Part shown: positions 51,398 to 60,078 of the stretch, in pieces
Numbering within the stretch: the stretch's first letter is position 1
Layout: each line of letters starts with the position of its first letter
The notes under the pieces: model-generated
Database searches by the model: none
What the model was told of the DNA's origin: nothing
The model's input: the letters and a program-made list of their open reading frames with translations, nothing else
Origin: Lautropia sp.
Lineage (GTDB): Bacteria > Pseudomonadota > Gammaproteobacteria > Burkholderiales > Burkholderiaceae_E
Assembly (NCBI GenBank): GCA_030530775.1
Contig: JAUMUG010000004.1
Coordinates: 188,990 to 252,989 of the forward strand
Length of the DNA: 64,000 bases
Direction: 5' to 3'
Position numbers and translations under genes: made by a program

Positions 51398-51874
51398 GTG
51401 ACAATGAAATTCATGCCTGCCCGTCCGCAGGCTCACATAACCAGAACCCGCGTGATGCGCCGCGAATCTGCGGGGTTCACCCTGATCGAACTGATGGTCG
51501 TGGTGATGATTCTGGGCGTGCTGGCAGCGCTGGTGGTGCCGAACTTCATGAACCGGCCGGATGAGGCGCGTGCCGTCGTCGCCAAGCAGGACATTTCGCA
51601 GATCATGCAGCAGCTGAAACTGTATCGGCTGGACAACGGCCGCTATCCGACGACCGAACAAGGGCTCGAAGCACTGGTCAGCCGTCCGACCAGCGGTCCG
51701 GCGGCCAACAACTGGAAATCCTATCTCGACAAGATGCCGACCGATCCCTGGGGTAAACCGTATCAGTATCTGAACCCGGGCATCCGCAGCGAGATCGATG
51801 TGTTCTCGCTGGGCGCCGATGGGGTTGCCGGTGGTGAGGGTGGTGATGCGGACATCGGCAGCTGGGATCTCTGA
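51398..51874 (+). CDS. gspG: Type II secretion major pseudopilin GspG
   Basis: The main subunit of the periplasmic pseudopilus. Cleavage after Gly in ESAG|FTLIELMVVVMILG with Glu at +5. The mature part shows the GspG calcium-binding and C-terminal pattern (LYRLDNGRYPTTEQGLEAL, KMPTDPWGKPYQYLNPG, SLGADGVAGGEGGDADIGSWD). Start options are GTG 51398 (GGAG seven bases upstream, 26-residue leader), ATG 51404 and ATG 51455 (6-7-residue leader, no ribosome-binding site). First plus-strand gene of the gsp operon. Confidence 0.95.
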   Translation: MTMKFMPARPQAHITRTRVMRRESAGFTLIELMVVVMILGVLAALVVPNFMNRPDEARAVVAKQDISQIMQQLKLYRLDNGRYPTTEQGLEALVSRPTSGPAANNWKSYLDKMPTDPWGKPYQYLNPGIRSEIDVFSLGADGVAGGEGGDADIGSWDL

Positions 51875-51886
51875 TTGCCTGCCCCT

Positions 51887-52402
51887 ATGAGCCGGCGGCT
51901 CCGCGTTGCCGGCATTTTCGTTTCCGGCATGCAACGAAGCGTGCAGCGCGGGTTCACGCTGATCGAATTGCTCGTGGCACTGATGATCATCGGTGTCGTG
52001 CTGTCGATGGTGGTGATTTCGGGTACGCCCAATCCGCTGCGCGCGCTGGAAAGTGATGCAGAACGGCTGTCGCAGCTGTTTTCGCTGGCGCGTGAAGAAG
52101 CGCAGATTCGCGGCAAGCCGATTCGTTTCGTCAGTCGTGACGATCGTTACGGTTTCGTGGTGCTGAGGGATCGCCAATGGCGCGAGATCGATGATGACAG
52201 TCATCTGCGCACCCGTCAGTGGGATGTGCCGACGCGTGTGCAGGTGATTCGCGCCGACGGCGGCCGGGTTCTCGAATTCGGTCGTGACATGATCGAGCCG
52301 CCGTTCCGGGTGCGTCTGAGCCGTGATGCCGGAACGATCGAGATCGGTGCCAATGGTCTGGGGGTCTTCGAGGTGCTGCGCGCGCCGCCGGATGCGCGAT
52401 GA
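51887..52402 (+). CDS. gspH: Type II secretion minor pseudopilin GspH
   Basis: About 171 residues. Prepilin motif VQRG|FTLIELLVALMIIG. C-terminal part with LSQLFSLAREEAQIRGKPIRFV, typical of GspH/FimT. Start uncertain: ATG 51887 (22-residue leader), ATG 51929 (8-residue leader) or TTG 51875. The stop overlaps the gspI start (ATGA). Confidence 0.88.
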   Translation: MSRRLRVAGIFVSGMQRSVQRGFTLIELLVALMIIGVVLSMVVISGTPNPLRALESDAERLSQLFSLAREEAQIRGKPIRFVSRDDRYGFVVLRDRQWREIDDDSHLRTRQWDVPTRVQVIRADGGRVLEFGRDMIEPPFRVRLSRDAGTIEIGANGLGVFEVLRAPPDAR

Positions 52403-52884
52403 GCTTTTTTCTTTCGGTCGCGCGGCTGCGCGTGTTGCACATTACGCCCCGTATTTCCGGGCCTTTTTCGCACAGAACCCCGATGCAGCGAGGTTTCACC
52501 CTGATTGAGGTACTGGTGGCACTGACGATCATCGCCATTGCGCTGATGGCTTCGTTGCGTGCCGTCGGTTCAATCACCACTAGCGCCGAAGATTTGCGCG
52601 CACGCACGCTGGCCCAGTGGAGTGCCGAGAATCGCCTCACCGAAATCCGGGTGCGCGGCGAGTTTCCGGCCATTGGCCGGCGCAATTACGATTGTCCGCA
52701 GGGTGACCTGCTGCTGGCGTGTCAGGAAGATGTCTACTCCACTGCCAATCCCCATTTCCGGCGCGTCGAAATGCAGGTCTTCGACGTGTCGCGCAGTCAG
52801 CGTTCGGTGGGCGGGGCGCTGGAAGGCGGCCGGCTGGCACGCCTGCTGGGATTTGCCGTCAACAATACATCGATGGTGCGCTGA
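52399..52884 (+). CDS. gspI: Type II secretion minor pseudopilin GspI
   Basis: 161 residues. Motif PMQRG|FTLIEVLVALTIIAIALM, then AEDLRARTLAQWSAENRLTEIRV, the classic GspI signature (tip complex with GspJ and GspK). ATG 52399 overlaps the gspH stop, which makes a 32-residue leader; an internal ATG three residues before the cleavage Gly is too short to be usual. Confidence 0.9.
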   Translation: MSFFLSVARLRVLHITPRISGPFSHRTPMQRGFTLIEVLVALTIIAIALMASLRAVGSITTSAEDLRARTLAQWSAENRLTEIRVRGEFPAIGRRNYDCPQGDLLLACQEDVYSTANPHFRRVEMQVFDVSRSQRSVGGALEGGRLARLLGFAVNNTSMVR

Positions 52885-53778
52885 ATGGGGGAGGTGCCGA
52901 GGTTCTTTCGTTCCGGTGCAGCACGAGCTTTCGCGGCCGGTGCTGCTGCCGTGCCGGTCGGCGCGTGCCGCTGGCTGCGCGATGGCGGGCTCGATGCCCA
53001 CGGCGTCATGGAGCGATCTGTATCGTATCGGCGGAGGTGGTCCGAAACCGCACTTCGTTCAGGGCGCACGGCTTCCCGATGTGTGTCCGGATTTACACTG
53101 ATCGAGTTGCTGGTCGCAGTCGGTCTGCTGGCCATCGTGTCGGTACTCAGCTGGCGTGGGCTGGATGCGGTGTTGCAGAGCCGGGACAGGCTGGTGCAGG
53201 AGTCGAACGATCTGCGCGCGCTGACGTTGACGCTTTCGCAGTTGGAAGAGGATTTGCTGCAGACTTGGCCGATCCGCAATCTGAGTACGCGTCTGGTGCC
53301 GCTGCAGGTGCCGCAGGGCATCGGCACCGGTGGTGCACCCAGTCAGGCGATCGTGCTGGTGCGCGAGGTGGCACGACGTGGTTTGCCGACCCGCATTCAG
53401 CGGGTCGTCTATCAGGTGCGTGATGGCGTGCTGGCCCGTGGTTTCAGTGAATGGCAGCAGGGCAGCACCGATGGACGGGTCGGTGGTGCGGTGCAATCCC
53501 TCGTCTGGCAACCGGTGCTGTCCAATGTGCGGGCGGTGCATGTGCGTGGCTGGGCCAACAATACATGGTTGGGTGGCGAACAATTGGCGCGGATGACTGC
53601 GGCGCCCAATCTCGGCGTGGATGGCAACCCCATTCCCGACGATACCTCGACATCGCCCGAAGAGGTGCGTGCCAGCAATCAACTGAGGCGCGATCTCGCG
53701 GCCATCCGCGGTCTGCAGGTGATCGTCGAGCTGAATGACGGCCAGCGTTTCTATCGGGTTTTTTCGACGCAGGATTGA
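52885..53778 (+). CDS. gspJ: Type II secretion minor pseudopilin GspJ
   Basis: 297 residues from ATG 52885, which directly follows the gspI stop (TGAATG). Motif VSG|FTLIELLVAVGLLAIVS lies 69 residues in, an exceptionally long leader; ATG 53008 would give 28 residues. The mature part has SWRGLDAVLQSRDRLVQESNDLRALTLTL in pieces and VYQVRDGVLARG, as in GspJ. Length and start need protein data to settle; the identity is secure. Confidence 0.86.
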   Translation: MGEVPRFFRSGAARAFAAGAAAVPVGACRWLRDGGLDAHGVMERSVSYRRRWSETALRSGRTASRCVSGFTLIELLVAVGLLAIVSVLSWRGLDAVLQSRDRLVQESNDLRALTLTLSQLEEDLLQTWPIRNLSTRLVPLQVPQGIGTGGAPSQAIVLVREVARRGLPTRIQRVVYQVRDGVLARGFSEWQQGSTDGRVGGAVQSLVWQPVLSNVRAVHVRGWANNTWLGGEQLARMTAAPNLGVDGNPIPDDTSTSPEEVRASNQLRRDLAAIRGLQVIVELNDGQRFYRVFSTQD

Positions 53779-53781
53779 TCG

Positions 53782-54981
53782 ATGTCTCTTCCGTTCTCCG
53801 ACCGGCCGTCCTTGCTTTGGAATCCTCGAAGCCGGGATCATGGAAATCGGGTTCACGCCATGGCCGGTACTTCCGGGCTGCCGGTTTCATCATCTGCTTC
53901 GGCACGGACGCGACGGACACCTCGTTGCCCGGTCCGTGGGATGCGTGGCGCCGCCATCGTGACGGCCTTGCTGGTGGTGGCCCTGGTGACGGTGATCGTC
54001 AGTTCGCTGTTCTATCGTGAAAGCGTGGCAACCCGCTCGATCGAGAATCGCGCCACGCTGTCGCAGACGAAATGGATCGAACGCGCCGTCATCGACTGGG
54101 CGAAGGTGATTCTGCAGAACACGCGTGCGGCGTATGATTGGTCGGGTTCGCTGTGGGCCACGCCGGTGGTCGAAACCCAGTTGGATGAAACGGTGACCGG
54201 TGGGGCCAAGGTGGGGGATGCATCCCGCCAGGTCTTTCTGGCCGGTCGCATTCATGATGCGCAGTCGCGTTTCAACATCAATGCACTGCTGCAATATGGC
54301 CAGACGCTGGGCACCAACCAGAGCACCAGCACGGATGGTGGCGGTCTCAGCAATGAAAAGGGCGATGGCAGTGCTTCCGGCAGCACCGGTACGGGTGGCA
54401 CGACTGGCAGCAACGGCTCATCCGATCCCTATCCGGTGTCGACCAAGCATGTCGAAGCCGCAAAACGGCTGATGGGCATCCTGTCGTTGCCCGAAAGTCT
54501 GGTCGACCAGCTCGTGTTGCGTTTGAAGCGCGTGGCGGCGCAAAATGCGGGTAAGTCGTCATCCGGAAGCTGGGTCATGCCGTTGACGCGGCTGGAGGAT
54601 CTGCTGGACTTGGCCGGATTCAACGAAGAAGTGCTGCAGAAGCTGGAGCCGCATGTGACGATCCTGCCCGCCGACGCAAGGACCGTCAATGTCAACAGTG
54701 CTTCCGTCGAGGTGCTGACGGCCGTGGCTCCCACCTGGGGAGAGGCAACCATCCGCAGCTTCGTGGCCCACCGCGACGTGGCGCCGGCCGAATCATTGTC
54801 CGCGGCGAATTTGCGTCTTGGCACAGAAACCACACTCGATCAGACGCTCGTCGCCGTGAAGTCGGTTTATTTTCTGGCTGAAGGCATCATTCGGTATGAC
54901 CGCGTCGAATCTTCAACCGAAACCCTGCTCAAGCGTGCTGATGCAGGTCCTGTACAGGTGATATGGCAACACCGCAATTGA
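53782..54981 (+). CDS. gspK: Type II secretion protein GspK
   Basis: 399 residues. The hydrophobic segment GAAIVTALLVVALVTVIVSSLF lacks Glu at +5, as is normal for GspK, the pseudopilus tip. The conserved RWTLSQ-like KWIERAVIDWAKVIL, DAQSRFNINALL, a Ser/Gly-rich loop (about 185-215, SASGSTGTGGTTGSNGSS) and VNVNSASVEVLTAV follow. AGGA lies seven bases before ATG 53782, favouring a 56-residue leader; ATG 53941 would give the usual short leader. It overlaps gspL by 19 bases. Confidence 0.88.
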   Translation: MSLPFSDRPSLLWNPRSRDHGNRVHAMAGTSGLPVSSSASARTRRTPRCPVRGMRGAAIVTALLVVALVTVIVSSLFYRESVATRSIENRATLSQTKWIERAVIDWAKVILQNTRAAYDWSGSLWATPVVETQLDETVTGGAKVGDASRQVFLAGRIHDAQSRFNINALLQYGQTLGTNQSTSTDGGGLSNEKGDGSASGSTGTGGTTGSNGSSDPYPVSTKHVEAAKRLMGILSLPESLVDQLVLRLKRVAAQNAGKSSSGSWVMPLTRLEDLLDLAGFNEEVLQKLEPHVTILPADARTVNVNSASVEVLTAVAPTWGEATIRSFVAHRDVAPAESLSAANLRLGTETTLDQTLVAVKSVYFLAEGIIRYDRVESSTETLLKRADAGPVQVIWQHRN

Positions 54982-56207
54982 AACGGCATCAGGCCGTCAT
55001 TTGGTTACCGCCGCGCAGTGCGGGGGAATCCGTCCTCAGCGGCGATCGTGCGGTGCTGTACGCCCATTTGGGCAACGACCCCGACGTCGCACTGCGCCGT
55101 GTCTCGCTCGATGCGCTCGAAGGCATCCGGCAGGTCTGGCTGATTGCCGATGCCCGTGATGTCATGTTGATCACCGCGTCGGTGCCACCGCTGTCCGGCA
55201 AGCGGCTGCGGCAGGCGTTGCCCAATGTGGTCGAAGAATATCTGCTGCAGGATCCGGCTCGTTGCCTGATCGCGCCCGGTCCGGTGCTCTCCGATGGACA
55301 GCGCGTCATCGGTGTCATCGACGACGCTTGGGTCGACAGCGTGTTGGCGGCTTTCAAGCAGCGTGGCATCGGTGTCGAGGCGCTGTGGCCGGCGCAGCTG
55401 GTGCTGCCCTGGTCCGCAGGGCAGTGGTCGATGATGGTGGCCGACGATCACCTGACGGTGCGCACCGGCGAATGGGCCGGCTCGGGCTGGGCCGCCGGCG
55501 AGAACGAGGAATCGCACCGCGAAACGGCGCAGAGCCTGCTGACCGGCAAGCTGCTGGGGCAGCCGCCCGACCGTGTGCAGGTCTGGTTGGCCGATGGCAG
55601 CTGGCGCAGCACGTTGAAAACGGTGCTCGGCTCGTCCGAGACCATGCTGCACTTCGAACCGGTGCCGCTGGTGCGCTCCGCATCGCTCGATCTGCTGTCG
55701 GCCAAGAACGGTGGGATCAAGGACCAGCTGGGCAGGATCGACTGGCGTCTGTGGCGCGGGGTCGGTGCGCTGCTGATCGCGGTGCTGCTGGCGTCGTTGT
55801 TGGGGCTCAATCTGCACTGGCTCCAGCTTCGTTCGGAGGCGAACGATTTGCAGGCGGCCGTGCGGGAACGCTTCAAGGATACTTTCCCCAATGCGGTGAT
55901 GGTCGACCCGGTGCTGCAGATGCGGCGCAGCGTGGCCGAGCTGCGGCTCAAGAGCGGTCGTCCGGGGCCGGAAGATTTCGTGCCGATGCTGGCGCGCTTC
56001 TCGCAGGCGGTCGGCAGTCGTGGCCAGGGTACGGTCGAAGCCATCGAATATCGCGAAAACGCGATGAAGATTCGTTTTTCTCCCGAAGCCGTCAACAATC
56101 CCCAGGCGCGGGAAGCCTTGGTTCAGGATGCGGTCCGGCTGGGGCTGACCCTGGCTTTCGACAATCAGCGGGACCCGACGGCCCGACTCGTACCGCAGGG
56201 GCGCTGA
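54963..56207 (+). CDS. gspL: Type II secretion protein GspL
   Basis: 414 residues. A cytoplasmic actin-like domain (1-255) that binds GspE, one membrane helix (about 262-283, LWRGVGALLIAVLLASLLGL), and a periplasmic ferredoxin-like domain. The N-terminal half has the GspL pattern (LPPLSGKRLRQALPNVVEEYLLQDP). It overlaps gspK and is seven bases from gspM. Confidence 0.88.
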   Translation: MATPQLKRHQAVIWLPPRSAGESVLSGDRAVLYAHLGNDPDVALRRVSLDALEGIRQVWLIADARDVMLITASVPPLSGKRLRQALPNVVEEYLLQDPARCLIAPGPVLSDGQRVIGVIDDAWVDSVLAAFKQRGIGVEALWPAQLVLPWSAGQWSMMVADDHLTVRTGEWAGSGWAAGENEESHRETAQSLLTGKLLGQPPDRVQVWLADGSWRSTLKTVLGSSETMLHFEPVPLVRSASLDLLSAKNGGIKDQLGRIDWRLWRGVGALLIAVLLASLLGLNLHWLQLRSEANDLQAAVRERFKDTFPNAVMVDPVLQMRRSVAELRLKSGRPGPEDFVPMLARFSQAVGSRGQGTVEAIEYRENAMKIRFSPEAVNNPQAREALVQDAVRLGLTLAFDNQRDPTARLVPQGR

Positions 56208-56214
56208 CACGATC

Positions 56215-56712
56215 ATGCTAGAGACATTGCTGCAAAAATGGGCCGGTCTGGCGCCACGTGACCGGCGCATTCTGGTCATCGCCGGAATTTTTCTGGGTAT
56301 CGTGCTGATCTGGCAGTTGCTGTTCCAACCGGCTTGGCAGGGAAGCCAGCGTCTGCAGAAAAGCCTGCCGGCACTGCGGGCCGATCTGGCACAGATGGAT
56401 CGGCTGGCTGCCGAGGCCCGCGAGCTCGGGCGCGTCACCAGTGCACCGGCCGAAAGTCCGGCACAGATGAAGGCGCGGCTCGAGCAATCACTGCTGGCGC
56501 AGGGCATCGGCAGGGAGATGGCCACCGTCGAAGCGCACAGTGACATCGTCGAGGTGCGTTTCCATCAGGCTCCCTTCGAGTCCTGGGTGTTCTGGTTGGA
56601 TGCGGCCGTGCGTGAGACCCGGACCCGGGTGGTCGATCTGTCGATCAACCGGGAGTCTCCGGGTGTGTTCAGTGGACGTTTGGTGCTGGAGGTGGCCCGC
56701 GGTGGCAAGTAA
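56215..56712 (+). CDS. gspM: Type II secretion protein GspM
   Basis: 165 residues. A short cytoplasmic N-terminus (LLQKWAGLAPRDRRILV), one membrane helix (about 19-39), then a ferredoxin-like periplasmic domain that pairs with GspL. Assigned by length, topology and position between gspL and gspN. Confidence 0.82.
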   Translation: MLETLLQKWAGLAPRDRRILVIAGIFLGIVLIWQLLFQPAWQGSQRLQKSLPALRADLAQMDRLAAEARELGRVTSAPAESPAQMKARLEQSLLAQGIGREMATVEAHSDIVEVRFHQAPFESWVFWLDAAVRETRTRVVDLSINRESPGVFSGRLVLEVARGGK

Positions 56713-57556
56713 GGCTCGTCGTTCGAAAATGGTTGCACCCAGCTGGTTCGGTCCCTGGAGTGCCGGGCGCGTCGTGTTGTGGGCAGGGTTGGCCCTGTTG
56801 GTGGCACTGGTCACCATACTGAGTTTTGCGCCCGCCTCTGTGGCAGACTGGGGCCTGAAGCTGGCTACTCAGGGGCGTGTGCGCCTGGCCGATACGGCCG
56901 GTTCGGTCTGGCAGGGGCAGGGCCGGGTGGTGCTGGTCGATGTGGCGGCCGAAGCCGAACGCCAGCGTCAGGGCAAGAGTGAAATGCTGCCGCTGCCGGG
57001 GGTGTTGATTCCGGGCAACGTCCGCTGGCAGATCCATGTGCTGCCGCTGTTCATCGGTCGACTGCAGGTACAGGCCCGGCACGAAAGCATGAATCAGCCT
57101 TTGGAGGTCAGCGGCACTTTTCAGTCGCCACGCTTCTCCGGCGGTAGCATCCGTCTACCGGACGTGAGTCTGGCGCGTCTGGGCTCGCCCTGGAGCACGG
57201 TGCAGCCGATGGCGGCATTGGCCGTGAGTTGGCAGCCCTTCGAGATCGTCGAAGGGAAGGCCAAGGGGCTGGCCACCGTCGAGTTGCGCGACGTGGCTTC
57301 GGCTCTGACACCGGTACGCCCGCTCGGGGCCTACCGGCTCGAGATCGATGGCCGCCAGGACGATGTCACGCTGAAAATGACTTCTCTGGAAGGACCGCTG
57401 CGTCTGACCGGCGACGGTGTGTTCAATCCGCGGCAGGGCGTGCGTTTCACCGCCTGGGCCGATGTGGATGAATCCGAACGTTTGAAACTGCAACCATTGG
57501 TCAGCCTGCTGGGGCGGCGCGATGGCAACCGTACTATGATCAAGATAGGAGCATGA
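56702..57556 (+). CDS. gspN: Type II secretion protein GspN
   Basis: 284 residues. An N-terminal membrane helix (VLWAGLALLVALVTILSFAPASV), then a beta-rich periplasmic part (LATQGRVRLADTAGSVWQGQGRV, typical of GspN; LPLPGVLIPGNVRW). GspN is dispensable in several systems. The GTG start at 56702 has GGAGG nine bases upstream and overlaps gspM; ATG 56729 is the alternative. The stop overlaps the gspD start (ATGA). Confidence 0.82.
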   Translation: MASKARRSKMVAPSWFGPWSAGRVVLWAGLALLVALVTILSFAPASVADWGLKLATQGRVRLADTAGSVWQGQGRVVLVDVAAEAERQRQGKSEMLPLPGVLIPGNVRWQIHVLPLFIGRLQVQARHESMNQPLEVSGTFQSPRFSGGSIRLPDVSLARLGSPWSTVQPMAALAVSWQPFEIVEGKAKGLATVELRDVASALTPVRPLGAYRLEIDGRQDDVTLKMTSLEGPLRLTGDGVFNPRQGVRFTAWADVDESERLKLQPLVSLLGRRDGNRTMIKIGA

Positions 57557-60054
57557 ACTTGCGCCATTCGTCAAAACTCTTGGCCTCGTGCTTGATTGCA
57601 GCACTGGCTTCGGTCCCGGCAGTCGGCGCAGCGCAGCCCGCTGGTCCCGTCAATCTCAATTTCAAGGAAGCCGAAGTCGATTCCGTCATCGGTGCTTTCG
57701 GCCATCTGCTCGACAAGTCCTTCGTGATCGATCCGCGTGTGCGCGGCAAGATCTCACTCGAAACGCCGCGTCCGGTCAGCCGTGATCAGGCCTTCACGTT
57801 GCTGAAGACCGTACTGCGTCAGCAGGGTTTTGCCATCGTCGACCTCGGCGATCTCTACAAGGTGGTGCCCGAGGCCGATGCCAAACTGCAGTCCGGTCCG
57901 GTCGAGGTCGGCCGCAAGTCGGCGCGTCGGGGCGACGAGATCATCACCCAGGTGTTTCAGCTCAATCACGAGTCGGCCACCAACATGATCCCGGTGCTGC
58001 GACCGCTGGTGTCGCCCAACAACACCGTCACCGCCTATCCGGGCAACAACACGTTGATCATCACCGACTACGCCGCCAATCTGCAGCGGCTGTCCAAGGT
58101 GATCGCTCGGCTCGACAGCCCGCGCGCCAATGCCGACGTGCAGGTGGTTCAAATCAAGAATTCGATCGCTTCCGACGTGGCGGTGGCCGTATCCAAGCTG
58201 CTCGATGATGCGCCTCGGGCCGGCGGTGGTCCGGCCGTGGCCACCGATCCCGGTCAGCGGGTGGTGGTGATGGCCGATCCGCGTACCAACACCGTGCTGC
58301 TGCGCACCGGAAACAGCTCCAAGATGGCGATGGCACGCGCACTGGTCGAACGGCTCGATCAGCCGGCCAGTGCCGATCAGGCCAACATGCGGGTCGTCTA
58401 TCTGAAGAATGCCGAGGCGATCCGGCTGGTGGAGGTGCTGCAGGCCGTGCTGTCGGGCGAGGGGAGTGGTTCCTTCTCGCAGTCCAGCGACGGTTTCGGC
58501 GACAGCAACCGGGGCGGCAACCGCAGTGGCGGCTTCTTCGACAACAGCAGGTCGGGCGACAATGCCTTCGAAAGCGGTTTCAGCAACGGCGGCAATCAGT
58601 TTTCCTTTGGGCAGAGCGGCCGTCAGTTCGGTGGCAACGGTGGCAACACCGGACCGACCTCGATCAAGGCCGGTGGTGCCATCATCGCGGCCGATCCGGC
58701 CACCAACTCGCTGATCATCACTGCTCCCGAGCCGGTCTATCGCAACATCCGCACCGTCATCGATCAGCTCGACAGCCGTCGTGCCCAGGTCTATATCGAA
58801 TCGCTGATCGTCGAGGTCCGCGCCGACACGGTGGCCGAGATGGGTATTCAATGGCAGTTCATGAGCTCTTCCACTGATGGTAGGAATCAGATGGTCGGGG
58901 GCACCAATTTGCCGGCAGCGGGTTCTGGGGCGAATATTCTCGAGGTTTCACAGAACCCGGCCGCGCTGGCCAATGCCAATGGTCTGAACATCGGCCTCAT
59001 CCGTTCGGGGGGAAGCATCTTCGGCAGCGGTGTCAACCTCGGCCTGTTGGCACGCGCGCTCGAAAGAGATGCTGGTGGCAACATCCGCGCCACGCCGAAT
59101 CTGCTGACGCTCGACAACGAGGAGGCGCGGATCATCATCGGTCAGAACGTGCCTTTCGTGACCGGCCAATACACCAACACCAACAGCAGCACCACCAGTC
59201 CCTTCCAGACCATCGAGCGCAAGGACGTCGGCACCATGCTGCGCGTGCGCCCGCAGGTCTCCGAAGGCGGCACGGTCAAGATGGAAATCTCGCAGGAGAT
59301 CTCCGCGGTGGTCGATACCAGCCAGGCGGCCGGCATCATCACCAGCCGTCGTGCGATCGACTCCAATGTGCTGGTCGACGACGGTCAGATCGTCGTGCTC
59401 GGCGGGCTGATCGAGGATCGGGTGCAAGGGACGGTCAGCAAGGTGCCGCTGCTCGGCGACATCCCCTTCCTGGGCCGGCTGTTCCGCTACGATTCACGCA
59501 CACGCGAGAAAACCAATCTGCTCGTCTTCCTGCGGCCGGTGGTGCTGCGCGATGCCGCTTCGACCTGGGATGTGACGACCAGCCGCTACGACTACATCGG
59601 CAAACGCAGTGAAGAAGAACGCTTTGGCAGGCTGTTGGGCGTGGCCGATGTGAATCAACCCGGCCTGGACCCCTTGCCGCCGCGGCCGGGGTCGCCGGGT
59701 GGACGCATCAAGCCCTCGCGCGAGCCCAGCTTGATGCCGGGTGCATTGGACGAAGCCCTCGAGCACGAGGTGGTACCCCAGCGGGGCGAGCAGCCGCAAG
59801 GTGTCAGGCCGACGCCCTCGCTGAAACAGCCGCAGCTGGATTTGCCGGGGGTGCGGGGGTTACTGGGGGTGAACGCCAGTGACAGTCGTGGACGCAACCA
59901 GACGCAGCCCGCCGGCGACGGCGGACGGCCTGCCGACGGCCGGCGCCCGGAAAGTGGCGTTCAGACGGAAGTCGCTCCGGTGCAGGACAACATTCCACAG
60001 CGGGACGATGGCAGCGATGCGCCACTCATCGATTTGCGGCAATCACGCCAGTAA
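57553..60054 (+). CDS. gspD: Type II secretion secretin GspD
   Basis: 833 residues; outer-membrane secretion channel. Signal peptide to about residue 27 (ASVPAVGAAQ). N0 begins VNLNFKEAEVDSVIGAFGHLL; N1-N3 follow. N3 contains a Gly/Ser/Asn-rich loop (about 298-366). The secretin core has the VPLLGDIPFLGRLFR signature and ends at about 670. The last 140 residues (from about 695) are Pro/Arg/Gly-rich and look disordered; no pilotin gene is in the window. Translation is coupled to gspN. Confidence 0.95.
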   Translation: MNLRHSSKLLASCLIAALASVPAVGAAQPAGPVNLNFKEAEVDSVIGAFGHLLDKSFVIDPRVRGKISLETPRPVSRDQAFTLLKTVLRQQGFAIVDLGDLYKVVPEADAKLQSGPVEVGRKSARRGDEIITQVFQLNHESATNMIPVLRPLVSPNNTVTAYPGNNTLIITDYAANLQRLSKVIARLDSPRANADVQVVQIKNSIASDVAVAVSKLLDDAPRAGGGPAVATDPGQRVVVMADPRTNTVLLRTGNSSKMAMARALVERLDQPASADQANMRVVYLKNAEAIRLVEVLQAVLSGEGSGSFSQSSDGFGDSNRGGNRSGGFFDNSRSGDNAFESGFSNGGNQFSFGQSGRQFGGNGGNTGPTSIKAGGAIIAADPATNSLIITAPEPVYRNIRTVIDQLDSRRAQVYIESLIVEVRADTVAEMGIQWQFMSSSTDGRNQMVGGTNLPAAGSGANILEVSQNPAALANANGLNIGLIRSGGSIFGSGVNLGLLARALERDAGGNIRATPNLLTLDNEEARIIIGQNVPFVTGQYTNTNSSTTSPFQTIERKDVGTMLRVRPQVSEGGTVKMEISQEISAVVDTSQAAGIITSRRAIDSNVLVDDGQIVVLGGLIEDRVQGTVSKVPLLGDIPFLGRLFRYDSRTREKTNLLVFLRPVVLRDAASTWDVTTSRYDYIGKRSEEERFGRLLGVADVNQPGLDPLPPRPGSPGGRIKPSREPSLMPGALDEALEHEVVPQRGEQPQGVRPTPSLKQPQLDLPGVRGLLGVNASDSRGRNQTQPAGDGGRPADGRRPESGVQTEVAPVQDNIPQRDDGSDAPLIDLRQSRQ

Positions 60055-60078
60055 CCCGATTCCTGATAGGCGGATCTG

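Noticed and set aside
53059-56546. Antisense frames across gspJ-gspL
   Set aside because: Shadows of coding bias opposite identified gsp genes.
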